Shown: positions 37,419 to 47,035 of the stretch, piece after piece
Numbering within the stretch: position 1 is the first letter of the stretch
Layout: the number at the start of each line of letters is the position of its first letter
From: JBGTSJ01 sp041940305
GTDB taxonomy: Bacteria; Planctomycetota; Planctomycetia; Planctomycetales; Planctomycetaceae
DNA: 63,084 nt
Direction: 5' to 3'
Assembly: GCA_041940305.1 (NCBI GenBank)
Contig: JBGTSJ010000031.1
Location: forward strand, 1 to 63,084
Position numbers and translations under genes: made by a program
Notes under the pieces: generated by a model
Seen by the model: the letters and a program-made list of their open reading frames with translations, nothing else
Database searches by the model: none
What the model was told of the DNA's origin: nothing

Positions 37419-38152
37419 CGTTTTTTTTTACGCGCACCCTCCCCTCTCCCGGCCGAACCGCTCCCCACTTCTGGCGGACCGACGCCGGGAGAGGGGCCGG
37501 GGGTGAGGGCCACAGAAGCCACTTTCTCCCGTCGCTCGACCGTGATCACCCCATCCAGCCGGCACAACACCCGCACATCCGCCTCCAGATCCTCCGCGAC
37601 ATCGTCGTGCGTCGTCGCCAGCAGGAAGCCGATGCCCGTCCGGTCGGCCAGCCGACGAATGTTGAACGCGATCACGCGGGCGAGCGTCCGGTCGAGCGTG
37701 GCGGTGAATTCATCCGCCGTGATCCACTGGGGGTGCATCGCCAGTCCCAGCGCGAGACGAAAGCGGTACCGCTGCCCGTCGCTGAGTTCGGCCGGCGTGC
37801 GGAGCATCAGCTGTGCTTCTCCCAGCCCGCATGCCGAGAGGAGATGCATGGCCTGCGAGGTCTCGACCGGCAGTGACTCGATCAGAATTCGCTCCCCCAG
37901 GTCGAGCTCGTTGATATCGAGCACGGTCGATGCGGCGCGCAGATTGGTCGAGACGGCCCGCATCAGCGACGACTTTCCCGATCCGCTCGCCCCGTTGAAG
38001 AGGACCACGTCTCCTGCATCGATCGGGATCTCCAGTTTCTCGGCGATGATGCATCGTCCCTGCTCGAAACCGATGCCGAAGTGGTCCATTACCTGGGCGG
38101 CACGGGTGGAGTTCTGCTTCGGCAGGAAGGCGTGGGAGACGTTGAGGTGCAT
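37322..38152 (-). CDS. ABC-type ATPase without membrane partner (N-terminal half of an ABC-GNAT fusion)
   Basis: Counting from the ATG at 38152, Walker A is GASGSGKSS (54-62), the signature is ELSDGQRYRFRLALGLA (122-138), Walker B is ITADE (144-148) and the switch is LATTHDDV. The protein has no membrane segment and no transporter partner, as in DNA-repair or regulatory ABC ATPases. The conserved part ends near residue 212. The stretch 213-242 is translated intergenic repeat (PGPSPGVGPPEVG), followed by three AAA lysine codons and 32 residues of unrelated frame. Those last residues are out of frame with the GNAT gene by one base. Confidence 0.85.
   Translation of the reverse strand: MHLNVSHAFLPKQNSTRAAQVMDHFGIGFEQGRCIIAEKLEIPIDAGDVVLFNGASGSGKSSLMRAVSTNLRAASTVLDINELDLGERILIESLPVETSQAMHLLSACGLGEAQLMLRTPAELSDGQRYRFRLALGLAMHPQWITADEFTATLDRTLARVIAFNIRRLADRTGIGFLLATTHDDVAEDLEADVRVLCRLDGVITVERREKVASVALTPGPSPGVGPPEVGSGSAGRGEGARKKKRCRSGTNCGSARRPSATGRTSLGGITAATSSG
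37421..37429 (-). other. A9 homopolymer, candidate slippage/-1 frameshift site joining ABC and GNAT
   Basis: On the coding strand nine A residues (T9 on plus) read AAA AAA AAA in the ABC frame. One added A, or a -1 ribosomal shift, would continue directly into the GNAT frame (ACG GTG TCG). A purine-rich GAGGGGAGGG lies 7 nt upstream and could act as a stimulatory Shine-Dalgarno sequence. A sequencing or assembly error in the homopolymer is the main alternative. Confidence 0.6.
37436..37509. repeat. CCCCTCTCCC-type palindromic element inside the ABC gene
   Basis: Perfect 13-bp arms CCCCTCTCCCGGC (37441-37453) and GCCGGGAGAGGGG (37484-37496) surround a 30-nt loop, flanked by CACCCT and the matching GGGTGAGGG. 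A related but less regular copy lies at 48557-48690 between other genes. Here the element is translated as the linker after the ATPase. Confidence 0.75.
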
Positions 38153-38205
38153 GGTGGGTGGTGAGTAGTGGGTAGTGGGTGGTGAGTGGTGAGTGGTTGC
38201 CGGCC
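38153..38205. repeat. GTGAGTGG/GTAGTGGG simple-sequence repeat upstream of the ABC gene
   Basis: The 50 nt before the ABC start consist of imperfect repeats of GGTGAGTAGTGG-like units. The same CACTCACCAC composition appears at 566-590. No regulatory meaning can be assigned, and no ribosome binding site is obvious in this stretch. Confidence 0.65.
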
Positions 38206-38212
38206 TCACGTG

Positions 38213-38244
38213 GAAACCCGGTTTCTTCAAGAAGCCGGGTTTCT
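38213..38244. repeat. AGAAACCCGG palindrome, copy 1
   Basis: A near-perfect palindrome of about 32 bp, with arms GAAACCCGGTTTCTT and the complement. It covers the stop codon and last codons of the ParB-like gene (RNPAS then stop). See copies at 55130, 57636 and 61769. Confidence 0.85.
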
Positions 38245-38820
38245 GGCGTCCAGATGCAGAATGACGTCCGGTTCTTTGGCGAGCAGGGCGTCCAACTGCA
38301 GCCGCACCGACTCCCAGCGCGGACGTGGCACCTCCAGGGTCGCCGTCACCACATCCGCCGCGTCGTCGCTGTCCGGCCCGGCGTCGGATTCGGCCTCGAA
38401 ATCATCCGCCGGCCTCAGGACGAGATCGCACAACTCCTGCTCGCTGAAACCGGTCAGCGTGGCGTCGAAGTCGGGCAGCGCCTGCAGTTCCTCGACGAGA
38501 TCCAGGAGCATCTGCGGCTCCCAGTCGCCGGCGACGCGGGAGTTGTTCAGCGCGATATTGAGTGCCTTTTCCCGCTCTTCCGGAAGGTCGACGACGACGC
38601 ACTCGACGTCGGAGAGGCCACGCTGTTTGAGGATCTCCAATCTCTGGTGCCCGCCGACGACATGGCCCGTGCGGCGGTTCCAGACGAGCGGCTGGACGAG
38701 GTCGAACTCTTCGAGCGAGCGTTGCAGGCGCTCATAGGCCTCGTCGCCCGGTTTGAGCGAGACGCGCGGGTTGTACGGCGCGGGCTGCAGGCTGGTGATC
38801 GGGAGGCGTTCGATCTGCAT
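38227..38820 (-). CDS. ParB/Srx-fold DNA-binding or nuclease-like protein
   Basis: A 197-residue protein with a ParB N-terminal domain. Residues 1-100 carry PYNPR (15-19), SLEEFDLVQPLVWNRRTGHVVGGHQRLEIL with the conserved GGHQR (56-60), and EKALNIALNNSRVAGDW. This form is typical of ParB-like proteins encoded next to DNA methylases and terminases in phages, some of which have CTPase or nuclease activity. The C-terminal half is acidic and less ordered. The last five codons and the stop derive from the AGAAACCCGG palindrome, so the original end may have been changed. It is second in the operon. Confidence 0.88.
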   Translation of the reverse strand: MQIERLPITSLQPAPYNPRVSLKPGDEAYERLQRSLEEFDLVQPLVWNRRTGHVVGGHQRLEILKQRGLSDVECVVVDLPEEREKALNIALNNSRVAGDWEPQMLLDLVEELQALPDFDATLTGFSEQELCDLVLRPADDFEAESDAGPDSDDAADVVTATLEVPRPRWESVRLQLDALLAKEPDVILHLDARNPAS

Positions 38821-38897
38821 GGAATGTGATTGGGTTGTGATTCATCCGGAGTCCGCTCACATGGCGAGTGGGACTTCTGCTGACTGCCGAGTCCGGG

Positions 38898-39215
38898 TCA
38901 CGGAGTGACCCGGCTACTGTGGTGCGGCGTCCGGTCTTCGGGGAGCGCGATGGCTTCGGGGGGCGGGGCGAAGCGGTCGCGGAGTTCCTGCTGCACGCGC
39001 GTCAGGCAGCGGGTGACGTGTCCTTTTGGATGGCCGAACGCGCGGCCGATGCATTCGACCGGCCAGCCGCCGTTGACCCGCAGCGAGAGCATGGCGAGGT
39101 ACTTCCACTTCCGCGGGTCGTCGTCGGCATAGCTGCGGTGGACTTCGGTCCAGAATTCATCCGCACCGGACCGGGGGAGAATCACCTTCACCTTGTCGGC
39201 ATTCATCACGGACAT
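38898..39215 (-). CDS. Small helix-turn-helix protein, first gene of the terminase operon
   Basis: A 105-residue protein. After MSVMNADKVKVILPRSGADEFWTEVHRSY it has a helical part with WKYLAMLSLRVNGGWPVECIGRAFGHPKGHVTRCLTRVQQELRDRF, which fits a sigma-70 region 4-like helix-turn-helix (recognition helix in KGHVTRCLTRVQ). The ATG at 39215 has AGGAA about ten bases upstream. It may be a regulator of the operon or a DNA-recognition subunit. No named family was recognised. Confidence 0.75.
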   Translation of the reverse strand: MSVMNADKVKVILPRSGADEFWTEVHRSYADDDPRKWKYLAMLSLRVNGGWPVECIGRAFGHPKGHVTRCLTRVQQELRDRFAPPPEAIALPEDRTPHHSSRVTP

Positions 39216-39589
39216 GCGGTTTGCGTTCCTTCGCTGCGGTTGGAGTGCCGGACGCTGCTGCTGTAGAGACGTCGCTGCAGCCGGCGCTCATGCGGCCAAC
39301 GGTCCGCCGTCTATTTCAATCGCGGCGGGTTGCGCGACGGTGCGCGGCGCACCGTGTCGGCGCGACAACGAATGTCGCTCTACTAAAGACGGCGCGCCAA
39401 GTGAGAATTGCAGGGGCTGAAACTGCTGCATCGAGCAGCCTCGTGAACGAGGCTGGGCCCATTCGATACCAGTCGCGAAACCCGGCGTGAACGCCGGTCC
39501 GATGACAGGATCAGCTATGGCGGCGCACTGAGAGGTCCTTACCTCGGAGTCAGTTGTCGCGGGGGCACAGACCAGTGGGGCGAGTCTGG
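39216..39589. repeat. Gene-free spacer with two GTGAAC-core hairpins
   Basis: No gene was found. The hairpin AGCCTCGTGAACGAGGCT at 39437-39454 is identical to that at 34688-34705 and shares flanking words (CTGCT before it, CTG after it). A second, CCGGCGTGAACGCCGG at 39482-39497, follows 27 nt later. The operon promoter should lie in the left part of this spacer, but no convincing -35/-10 pair was found. Confidence 0.75.
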
Positions 39590-40513
39590 TCAATGCGGGA
39601 CTTCGGTGAGCCACGTCAGCAGCACCCGGCCCACTTTCACCAGCGACTCGCCGGAGCACGCGGCGGGAATGTCGTTGCGGGTGTGCCAGTGCGGGTAGTC
39701 GAAGTCGATGATGTCGCAGGTGGGAATCCCGGCGATCTGGTTGAGCGGCAGATGGTCGTCGCGGACTTCGTGCTTGCGGCGGGGGATGAATTCCCTCACA
39801 CGCAGCCGTGCGGCGACGGCCCAAATGCTCCTCGTCACTTCGGGGGCGTAGGCGAGGCTGTTTTTCTCCTGGAACAGTTGCAGGTCCTTGTCGCCGACCA
39901 TGTCCACGAGCACGCCGCAAACGTAGCGGTACTCGGGAGGGTTGTTGCGGTACTCGGTGGCGAAGTACTCGGAGCCGATGAAGTACTTGCCGCCGGAGAC
40001 CTCGTAGACCAATTCTTCGGCGTCGAAGAAGATGAAATCGACGCCGAAGGTGGGATCAATCTGCGCGATGTGATGGCCGAGCTCCATCAGCAGGGCGACG
40101 CCGCTGGCGCCGTCGTTGGCGCCGATGAAGGGCTTGGTGCGGTTGGCGGGGAGCGGATCGCGGTCGGGGTAAGGACGCGTGTCGTAATGGCAGGCGACGA
40201 GGACTCGATCGATCGCGTCCGGATGCCAGGAGACGATCATGTTGGCCAGCCGCACCGGTGCGCCGCTCACCGGATGGACGGCGTCGAACGACTGGTACTT
40301 CACGACACCCTTGAGTTCGGTGAAATGCTCGTCGAGCAGTTCCTGCTGCCGCAGCATGCCGTCCGTGCCGCTGGTGCGGGAGCCGAGATCGCAGATCTGG
40401 TTGAGATAGCGGAAAGCCCGGCGGGCGTCGGGGCGCGGCGCGGCATCGGCGGCGGGCAGCGGGGACGCGAGGCCGGCCAGAACCAGCAGAACGATCAATG
40501 TGGGGCGGAACAT
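39590..40513 (-). CDS. Secreted M28-family peptidase / glutaminyl cyclase-like protein
   Basis: A 307-residue zinc enzyme with a signal peptide (MFRPTLIVLLVLAGLASPLPAADA). Zinc and catalytic residues are visible: His109 and Asp111 in VACHYDTRPYP, Asp134 in GANDGASG, Glu166/167 in FFDAEELVYEV, and a late His in DYPHWHTRNDIP. The order and the HYDT/GANDGASG/DAEE pattern match M28 aminopeptidases and, because of the FIGANDGASG and WHTRND segments, animal-type glutaminyl-peptide cyclotransferases. It is probably extracytoplasmic. The ATG at 40513 begins the signal peptide. Confidence 0.9.
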   Translation of the reverse strand: MFRPTLIVLLVLAGLASPLPAADAAPRPDARRAFRYLNQICDLGSRTSGTDGMLRQQELLDEHFTELKGVVKYQSFDAVHPVSGAPVRLANMIVSWHPDAIDRVLVACHYDTRPYPDRDPLPANRTKPFIGANDGASGVALLMELGHHIAQIDPTFGVDFIFFDAEELVYEVSGGKYFIGSEYFATEYRNNPPEYRYVCGVLVDMVGDKDLQLFQEKNSLAYAPEVTRSIWAVAARLRVREFIPRRKHEVRDDHLPLNQIAGIPTCDIIDFDYPHWHTRNDIPAACSGESLVKVGRVLLTWLTEVPH

Positions 40514-40676
40514 GCGAGATCCTTCAGGGTGGCTCGACAATATCACGAATGGGGGGCGGCGTTGAACCCCGGTCTCGGTGGGCTTGCGGCGAGCGGGAGG
40601 TCTGCTTCAATAAGCCCGCGGCATCCACCCGCAGCGGTACGTCAGCGACCAGGTCCGGCACTTCACACGGTGATTG

Positions 40677-42788
<2,112 letters not shown>

Positions 42789-42794
42789 GCGCCG

Positions 42795-44468
42795 TTATGA
42801 AGCAGCGCGGGCCGCATGGATTGGCGACGGCGGACGCTCAGCCAGGGACTGGTCGTCCAGACCGGCGTCGATGGAGAACGGCAGCCGTACGGTGAAGGTG
42901 CTCCCTTTGCCGAATTCGCTGTCGAGAAACACTTCTCCCCCGAGGAGCTTGCACAGTTCCTTGACGATCGACAATCCGAGCCCGGTCCCTTCGTATTCGC
43001 GCGTCATCGTGTCTCGCTGTCCGGGGATGCTGCGCCCCTGGCGGAATTTCTCGAAGATCGTCGCCTGGTCCTCGAGCGGAATGCCGACGCCGGTGTCGGC
43101 CACGACGATCTCGAAGCGGTCGTCGTCCGCCGGGAGTGCGGCGACGCGCACGCGGCCTCCCTCCGGCGTGAACTTGATCGCGTTGGACAGCAGATTGTTG
43201 AGGATTTGCTGCAGCTTGCCGTAATCCTGATGCAGCCGCGGGAGATCGGGTGCGAACTGGCATTGCAGGTCGATGTTCTTCCGCTCGGCCAGCGGGAGAA
43301 TCGATCCAGTGACTTGCTCGACCAGTCCGGCAAGAGAGAACTCGGAGGGGCGGAGCTCCATCTTGCCGGCTTCGATCTTCGCCAGGTCGAGGATATCGTT
43401 GATGAGCGCCAGCAGGCTCTTGCCCGAGCTGCGGATGTTGGCGACGTACTTCTGCTGCCGGTCGTTGAGGTTGTCCGCCGAGTTGAGAACGTCGCTGAAG
43501 CCGAGAATGCTGTTGAGCGGCGTGCGCAGCTCATGGCTCATCGTCGCCAGAAACTCGCTCTTGAGCTTGTTCATTTCGTGCAGGTGCAGGTTGACCTGCG
43601 CCAGTTCGTCCACCTTGGCATCGAGATTGGAATTGACCTGCCGCAGCTCGTCCTGAATGGTGACGAGATGCCGCAGCATGCGATTGAAGGCGTGTGAGAG
43701 CTCCTCGAACTCGTCGCCGGTGCGGATCTCGGCGCGCTGATCGAGATCGCCGTGGGCGATGGCTTCGCTGACCTGGTTGAGGTGCTGGACCGGTTTGACG
43801 ATCACGTACCGCACGATGGCCGCGGCCCCCGCCATCGCCAGAACGGCCGTGACGATCGCCGTCGCCCACAGCACGCCCATGTTGTAGCCGATCAGCTGGT
43901 CCGTCGATTCGAGCGAGAAGTTGATCTTGGCGACGCCGTAGAGCCCGGCCTTCTCGTAGGGCGGCGGACCATTGGAGGTGCGGTTGTGGCAGGTGAGGCA
44001 GGACTCCGTCTCAACGATCGGCTCGTAATACTCGTAGGTGTTCGTCGCCTCGTCACGGCGGACCACGTACGGCTTTCCCTGTTGGATGATCTGCTTGAAG
44101 GCGTCGATCTCCGCCTGCTCGCTGGGGCGGTCGCCGGCGTCGTAGAGCTGTTCGTTCTCGTAGTCGACCGGGATGAACTTCCACTTGTCGTCCCGAAGCT
44201 CTTCCGGCTTGAGGTCAAACGTGAGGTCTCCGATCACGTCCGCCCAGTCACCGTCCACCGTCTGCTTCCAGTGCAGGCTGATGATGTTCTGGCCGATCAG
44301 CAGCTGCGCACGCTCGCGCTGCTGCGAACGGACGACCTCCAGGGTCATCTGCGAATACGAGTAGAAGCTGCCGGTGAGCAGGATGAGCAGCCCGGTTGCG
44401 AACAGCATCCGGAACTTGAATTCCAGCCCCGACTCTCCCAGCAGCCGCTTGATGGTGCGGTACGACAT
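42795..44468 (-). CDS. Membrane sensor histidine kinase with a c-type haem-binding domain
   Basis: A 557-residue kinase. A membrane helix (about 21-40) is followed by an extracytoplasmic sensor of the Tll0287/DUF3365 type containing the haem motif Cys157-x-x-Cys160-His161 in SCLTCHNRTSN. A second helix (about 198-222), HAMP (EAIAHGDLDQRAEIRTGDEFEELSHAFN), a coiled-coil, HisKA with ATMSHELRTPLNSILGFSDVL and HATPase with NNLLSNAIKFTPEGG, DTGVGIPLEDQATIFEKF and GTGLGLSIVKELCKLLGG follow. It probably senses redox state or a diatomic gas. There is no receiver domain and no response regulator nearby, so its partner is unknown. It converges with ppk1. Confidence 0.93.
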   Translation of the reverse strand: MSYRTIKRLLGESGLEFKFRMLFATGLLILLTGSFYSYSQMTLEVVRSQQRERAQLLIGQNIISLHWKQTVDGDWADVIGDLTFDLKPEELRDDKWKFIPVDYENEQLYDAGDRPSEQAEIDAFKQIIQQGKPYVVRRDEATNTYEYYEPIVETESCLTCHNRTSNGPPPYEKAGLYGVAKINFSLESTDQLIGYNMGVLWATAIVTAVLAMAGAAAIVRYVIVKPVQHLNQVSEAIAHGDLDQRAEIRTGDEFEELSHAFNRMLRHLVTIQDELRQVNSNLDAKVDELAQVNLHLHEMNKLKSEFLATMSHELRTPLNSILGFSDVLNSADNLNDRQQKYVANIRSSGKSLLALINDILDLAKIEAGKMELRPSEFSLAGLVEQVTGSILPLAERKNIDLQCQFAPDLPRLHQDYGKLQQILNNLLSNAIKFTPEGGRVRVAALPADDDRFEIVVADTGVGIPLEDQATIFEKFRQGRSIPGQRDTMTREYEGTGLGLSIVKELCKLLGGEVFLDSEFGKGSTFTVRLPFSIDAGLDDQSLAERPPSPIHAARAAS

Positions 44469-44878
44469 GACGGCGATTAACCCGATGCGGCTTCAAGGTT
44501 ATCGCAAAGCCGGGCCGGCGCGTATGCCGTTCCGGGGGGATCCCTCAGGCTGCCAGAAGGCGATTCCGGCGGCCGGCACTCCGGATCCTCATCGCAGCGG
44601 GCGACGTTCGCGGCCGCCCGACATGACTGCCGTCCGCTCATAACGGACGGCGATCAGTCACGGGGAGTGCAACCCGATTCGTCATCAAAAGCGGGGAAAT
44701 GCGAGCTCCCGCCGATTTCCGGGCGTGTGTTCCGCCCATCCGAACGTCCCAGACCGCCTCTCGGCATCGACTTTGCAAAGATGTCCGAAAGAGCGGCCGG
44801 CCACACGGTGCTTCCGCGTTGCCGATCGAATGCAAACGCGCACCACGAACCGAGACGCATGGGATAAGGAACCAGGTT
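44469..44878. other. Gene-free divergent spacer
   Basis: This 410-nt stretch separates the haem sensor kinase from the WxxGxW-repeat gene. I saw no ORF with coding character, no RNA gene and no strong palindrome. It must hold promoters for both divergent genes, but none could be pinpointed. AAGGAA near its right end is the ribosome binding site of the next gene. Confidence 0.5.
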
Positions 44879-46933
44879 ATGTTGCGATATCGAAACTGGA
44901 TCGCCGCGGGAGCCGGAATGGCGGTGCTGTCGGCGACACCTTTGTTCGCCCAACTCGAGGCTCCACCGGATGCGGTCGGAACGCCTCCCGCTGCGGCCGG
45001 AGACGTCGCCGAAGCCGAGGGCGAGATTTATAACCGGGGACCGCTGCATGAGGCTTTCGCGACGCCAACGACGAACGATCCCCTCGAGTCCCCCATCGTG
45101 CCGCAGGCGCCGCCGGAAGCGATTGACGAAGTCCCCCCCGATGAGCAGCCGGTCGGCGACAATATCATCTGGATCCCCGGCTACTGGGCTTTCGACGAGG
45201 AATTGAACGACTTCCTGTGGGTCAGCGGCCTGTGGCGGGATGCGCCGCCGGATCGGGATTGGGTTCCCGGGTACTGGGTGGAAGCCGAGGGTGGCTACCG
45301 CTGGGTTCACGGCATGTGGGTGAGCGCGGAAGTTGACGAGATCACATATCTCCCGCAGCCTCCGGCCTCGCAGGAACAGGGACCGAGCAGCCCCGCTCCG
45401 GGCGACAACTACTTCTACGTCCCCGGCACATGGGAATGGTATGAAGTCGACTACCGGTGGCGGCCCGGCTTCTGGGCGCCCCGACAGCGCGACTGGATCT
45501 GGGTCCCAGCGAGTTATCACTGGTCGCCGGGCGGTTACGTGTATCTCCCCGGTTACTGGGATTACGGACTCACCAGCCGCGGCGTGGTGTACGCACCCGT
45601 CTATTTCCACGGCGGCTTCCGCGGACGGTACTACCAGCCGGTCTATGCACTCAACACGTGGCAGCACCTGTTGCTGCACCTGTTCGTTCAGCCGAACTAT
45701 GGTCACTACGTGTTTGGCAATTACTACGGCGCCGGGTTCGCGAATCGCGGCATCCTGCCCTGGTATCAGTACGGACGCCGCAATCGCGGCTACGATCCGC
45801 TGTTCAGCTACTACAATTGGCGATTCGGTGACCAGTACGTCGGCCGGTTGGACCAGTGGCACGACTACTTCGTGCAGAACGAGAACTTCCGGCCGCGGCG
45901 AACGCTGCGGGAGGAGATCGACTTCGCCCGTGCCAATCCCGATAACGAGGTGGTTCGCCGCACCCGCCTGGCATCACGCATCGACGAGTTGCGGGAGAAC
46001 CAGGAGCTGCCGGTGGACTTCGCCGAAGTCGATGAAACCAACCGTGAACGCAATCGAGAGCGTGTGAAGGAACTGCGTGACTTCACGCAACGCCGCCGCG
46101 AGGTGGAAGTGGCGGGACAGGTCGATGCCGATGTTGGTCAGCCGGAGGAGGCCGCGCGTGAAAATCGCGGTGATCGCCGGGCACGTCGTACTCTGGAACT
46201 TCCGCGGCGCACGGCCAGGGACATCGATGACTCTGGTCTGCCCCAGGCTGTTGATCAGCCGGAAGCGATCGATCGTCCCCAAGAGGCTACCGACCAGGAT
46301 CGTCGTGAGCGCAATCGCGACGACGCCGATCGTCAAGACCGCGACACGACGGATCGCCGGTTGCGTGACCGTGAGATTCTGACGCCGGAGCGCCCGGACC
46401 AGATGCAGGATATCACTCCCGACACGCCCGATGGCGACGAGCCCCGGGTTCCGGATCGTCGTGACCGGGATCGCACCCGCCGCGACGTGACGCCCGACCG
46501 GACGTTCCCGCAGGTTCCCGGTCTAAACGAGACTCCTGACCGGACGCCGCAGCCTGAGCCGACCCCGCAACCGGAGCGCGGCAATCGACGTGAACGCGGA
46601 GACGCGCCTCGCCCTGAGGCTACTCCGAATGCAGGCGATCGTCCGAATCGGGTGGAGCGTGAGACTCGCCGCGTGCCGCAGCCCGAGGCTCAGCCCGATG
46701 GTCGGCCCGCAGCGCAACCGCGTCCCGAGCGTCAGCAGCCTGCGACGGAGCGAACTCCGCAACGTCGTCAGGAGAGAGCTCAGCCGGATCGCAGCAACAC
46801 CGGCGGTCGTCGCGGAAATGACCAGGGAGCCAGGTCCTCCCAGCGTTCGAGCGAACGCGGAACCTCTAACCGGGGGAACCGCGGCTCGGACCGGGGCGGA
46901 AACCGTGGAAACCGTGGAAACCGTGATCGGTAG
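44879..46933 (+). CDS. Secreted WxxGxW/YxWxPGYW-repeat protein with an Arg/Asp-rich RGG-type tail
   Basis: A 684-residue protein. The ATG at 44879 (AAGGAA upstream) starts a signal peptide MLRYRNWIAAGAGMAVLSAT. Residues about 90-240 contain at least seven repeats of the type IWIPGYW, WVPGYW, FYVPGTWEW, WRPGFW and YLPGYW, known from bacterial proteins of unknown role. A Tyr/Trp/Gly-rich part follows (about 240-330). From residue 345 on it is highly charged and disordered, with many RDR, PER and PEP units, ending GNRGSDRGGNRGNRGNRDR. Such tails often bind nucleic acids or polyanions. Composition suggests a surface or matrix protein. Confidence 0.8.
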   Translation: MLRYRNWIAAGAGMAVLSATPLFAQLEAPPDAVGTPPAAAGDVAEAEGEIYNRGPLHEAFATPTTNDPLESPIVPQAPPEAIDEVPPDEQPVGDNIIWIPGYWAFDEELNDFLWVSGLWRDAPPDRDWVPGYWVEAEGGYRWVHGMWVSAEVDEITYLPQPPASQEQGPSSPAPGDNYFYVPGTWEWYEVDYRWRPGFWAPRQRDWIWVPASYHWSPGGYVYLPGYWDYGLTSRGVVYAPVYFHGGFRGRYYQPVYALNTWQHLLLHLFVQPNYGHYVFGNYYGAGFANRGILPWYQYGRRNRGYDPLFSYYNWRFGDQYVGRLDQWHDYFVQNENFRPRRTLREEIDFARANPDNEVVRRTRLASRIDELRENQELPVDFAEVDETNRERNRERVKELRDFTQRRREVEVAGQVDADVGQPEEAARENRGDRRARRTLELPRRTARDIDDSGLPQAVDQPEAIDRPQEATDQDRRERNRDDADRQDRDTTDRRLRDREILTPERPDQMQDITPDTPDGDEPRVPDRRDRDRTRRDVTPDRTFPQVPGLNETPDRTPQPEPTPQPERGNRRERGDAPRPEATPNAGDRPNRVERETRRVPQPEAQPDGRPAAQPRPERQQPATERTPQRRQERAQPDRSNTGGRRGNDQGARSSQRSSERGTSNRGNRGSDRGGNRGNRGNRDR

Positions 46934-47035
46934 GTGAGTGGTGGCGACCAGTCGCGGCCGTCGGGCCCCTCGACGGCTCGCGGCTGGTCGCATTTCTCTA
47001 AGTGCATCAGCAATGCGAGGAGTCAGCGTGTCCTC

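Larger units (their letters stand above)
34933..39215 (-). other. Six-gene operon: HTH, ParB-like, ABC ATPase, GNAT/Mom-like, TerS-like, TerL
   Basis: Six genes read leftward in the order helix-turn-helix (39215-38898), ParB-like (38820-38227), ABC ATPase (38152-37322), GNAT (37418-36825), TerS-like (36937-36362) and terminase large subunit (36456-34933). The last four overlap each other, which argues for one transcript. No portal, capsid, tail, integrase or lysis gene lies on either side. Both flanks are bounded by the same GTTCAC-core hairpin family (34593-34749 and 39437-39498). The gene content points to DNA recognition, modification and cutting rather than virion assembly. Confidence 0.7.

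Noticed and set aside
38153..38205. Short regular repeats that might be a CRISPR
   Set aside because: The units are imperfect 8-12-mers with no unique spacers, so it is simple sequence.
34933..39215. Calling the terminase operon a normal prophage
   Set aside because: No portal, protease, capsid, tail, lysis or integrase genes and no attachment-site repeats were found on either side.
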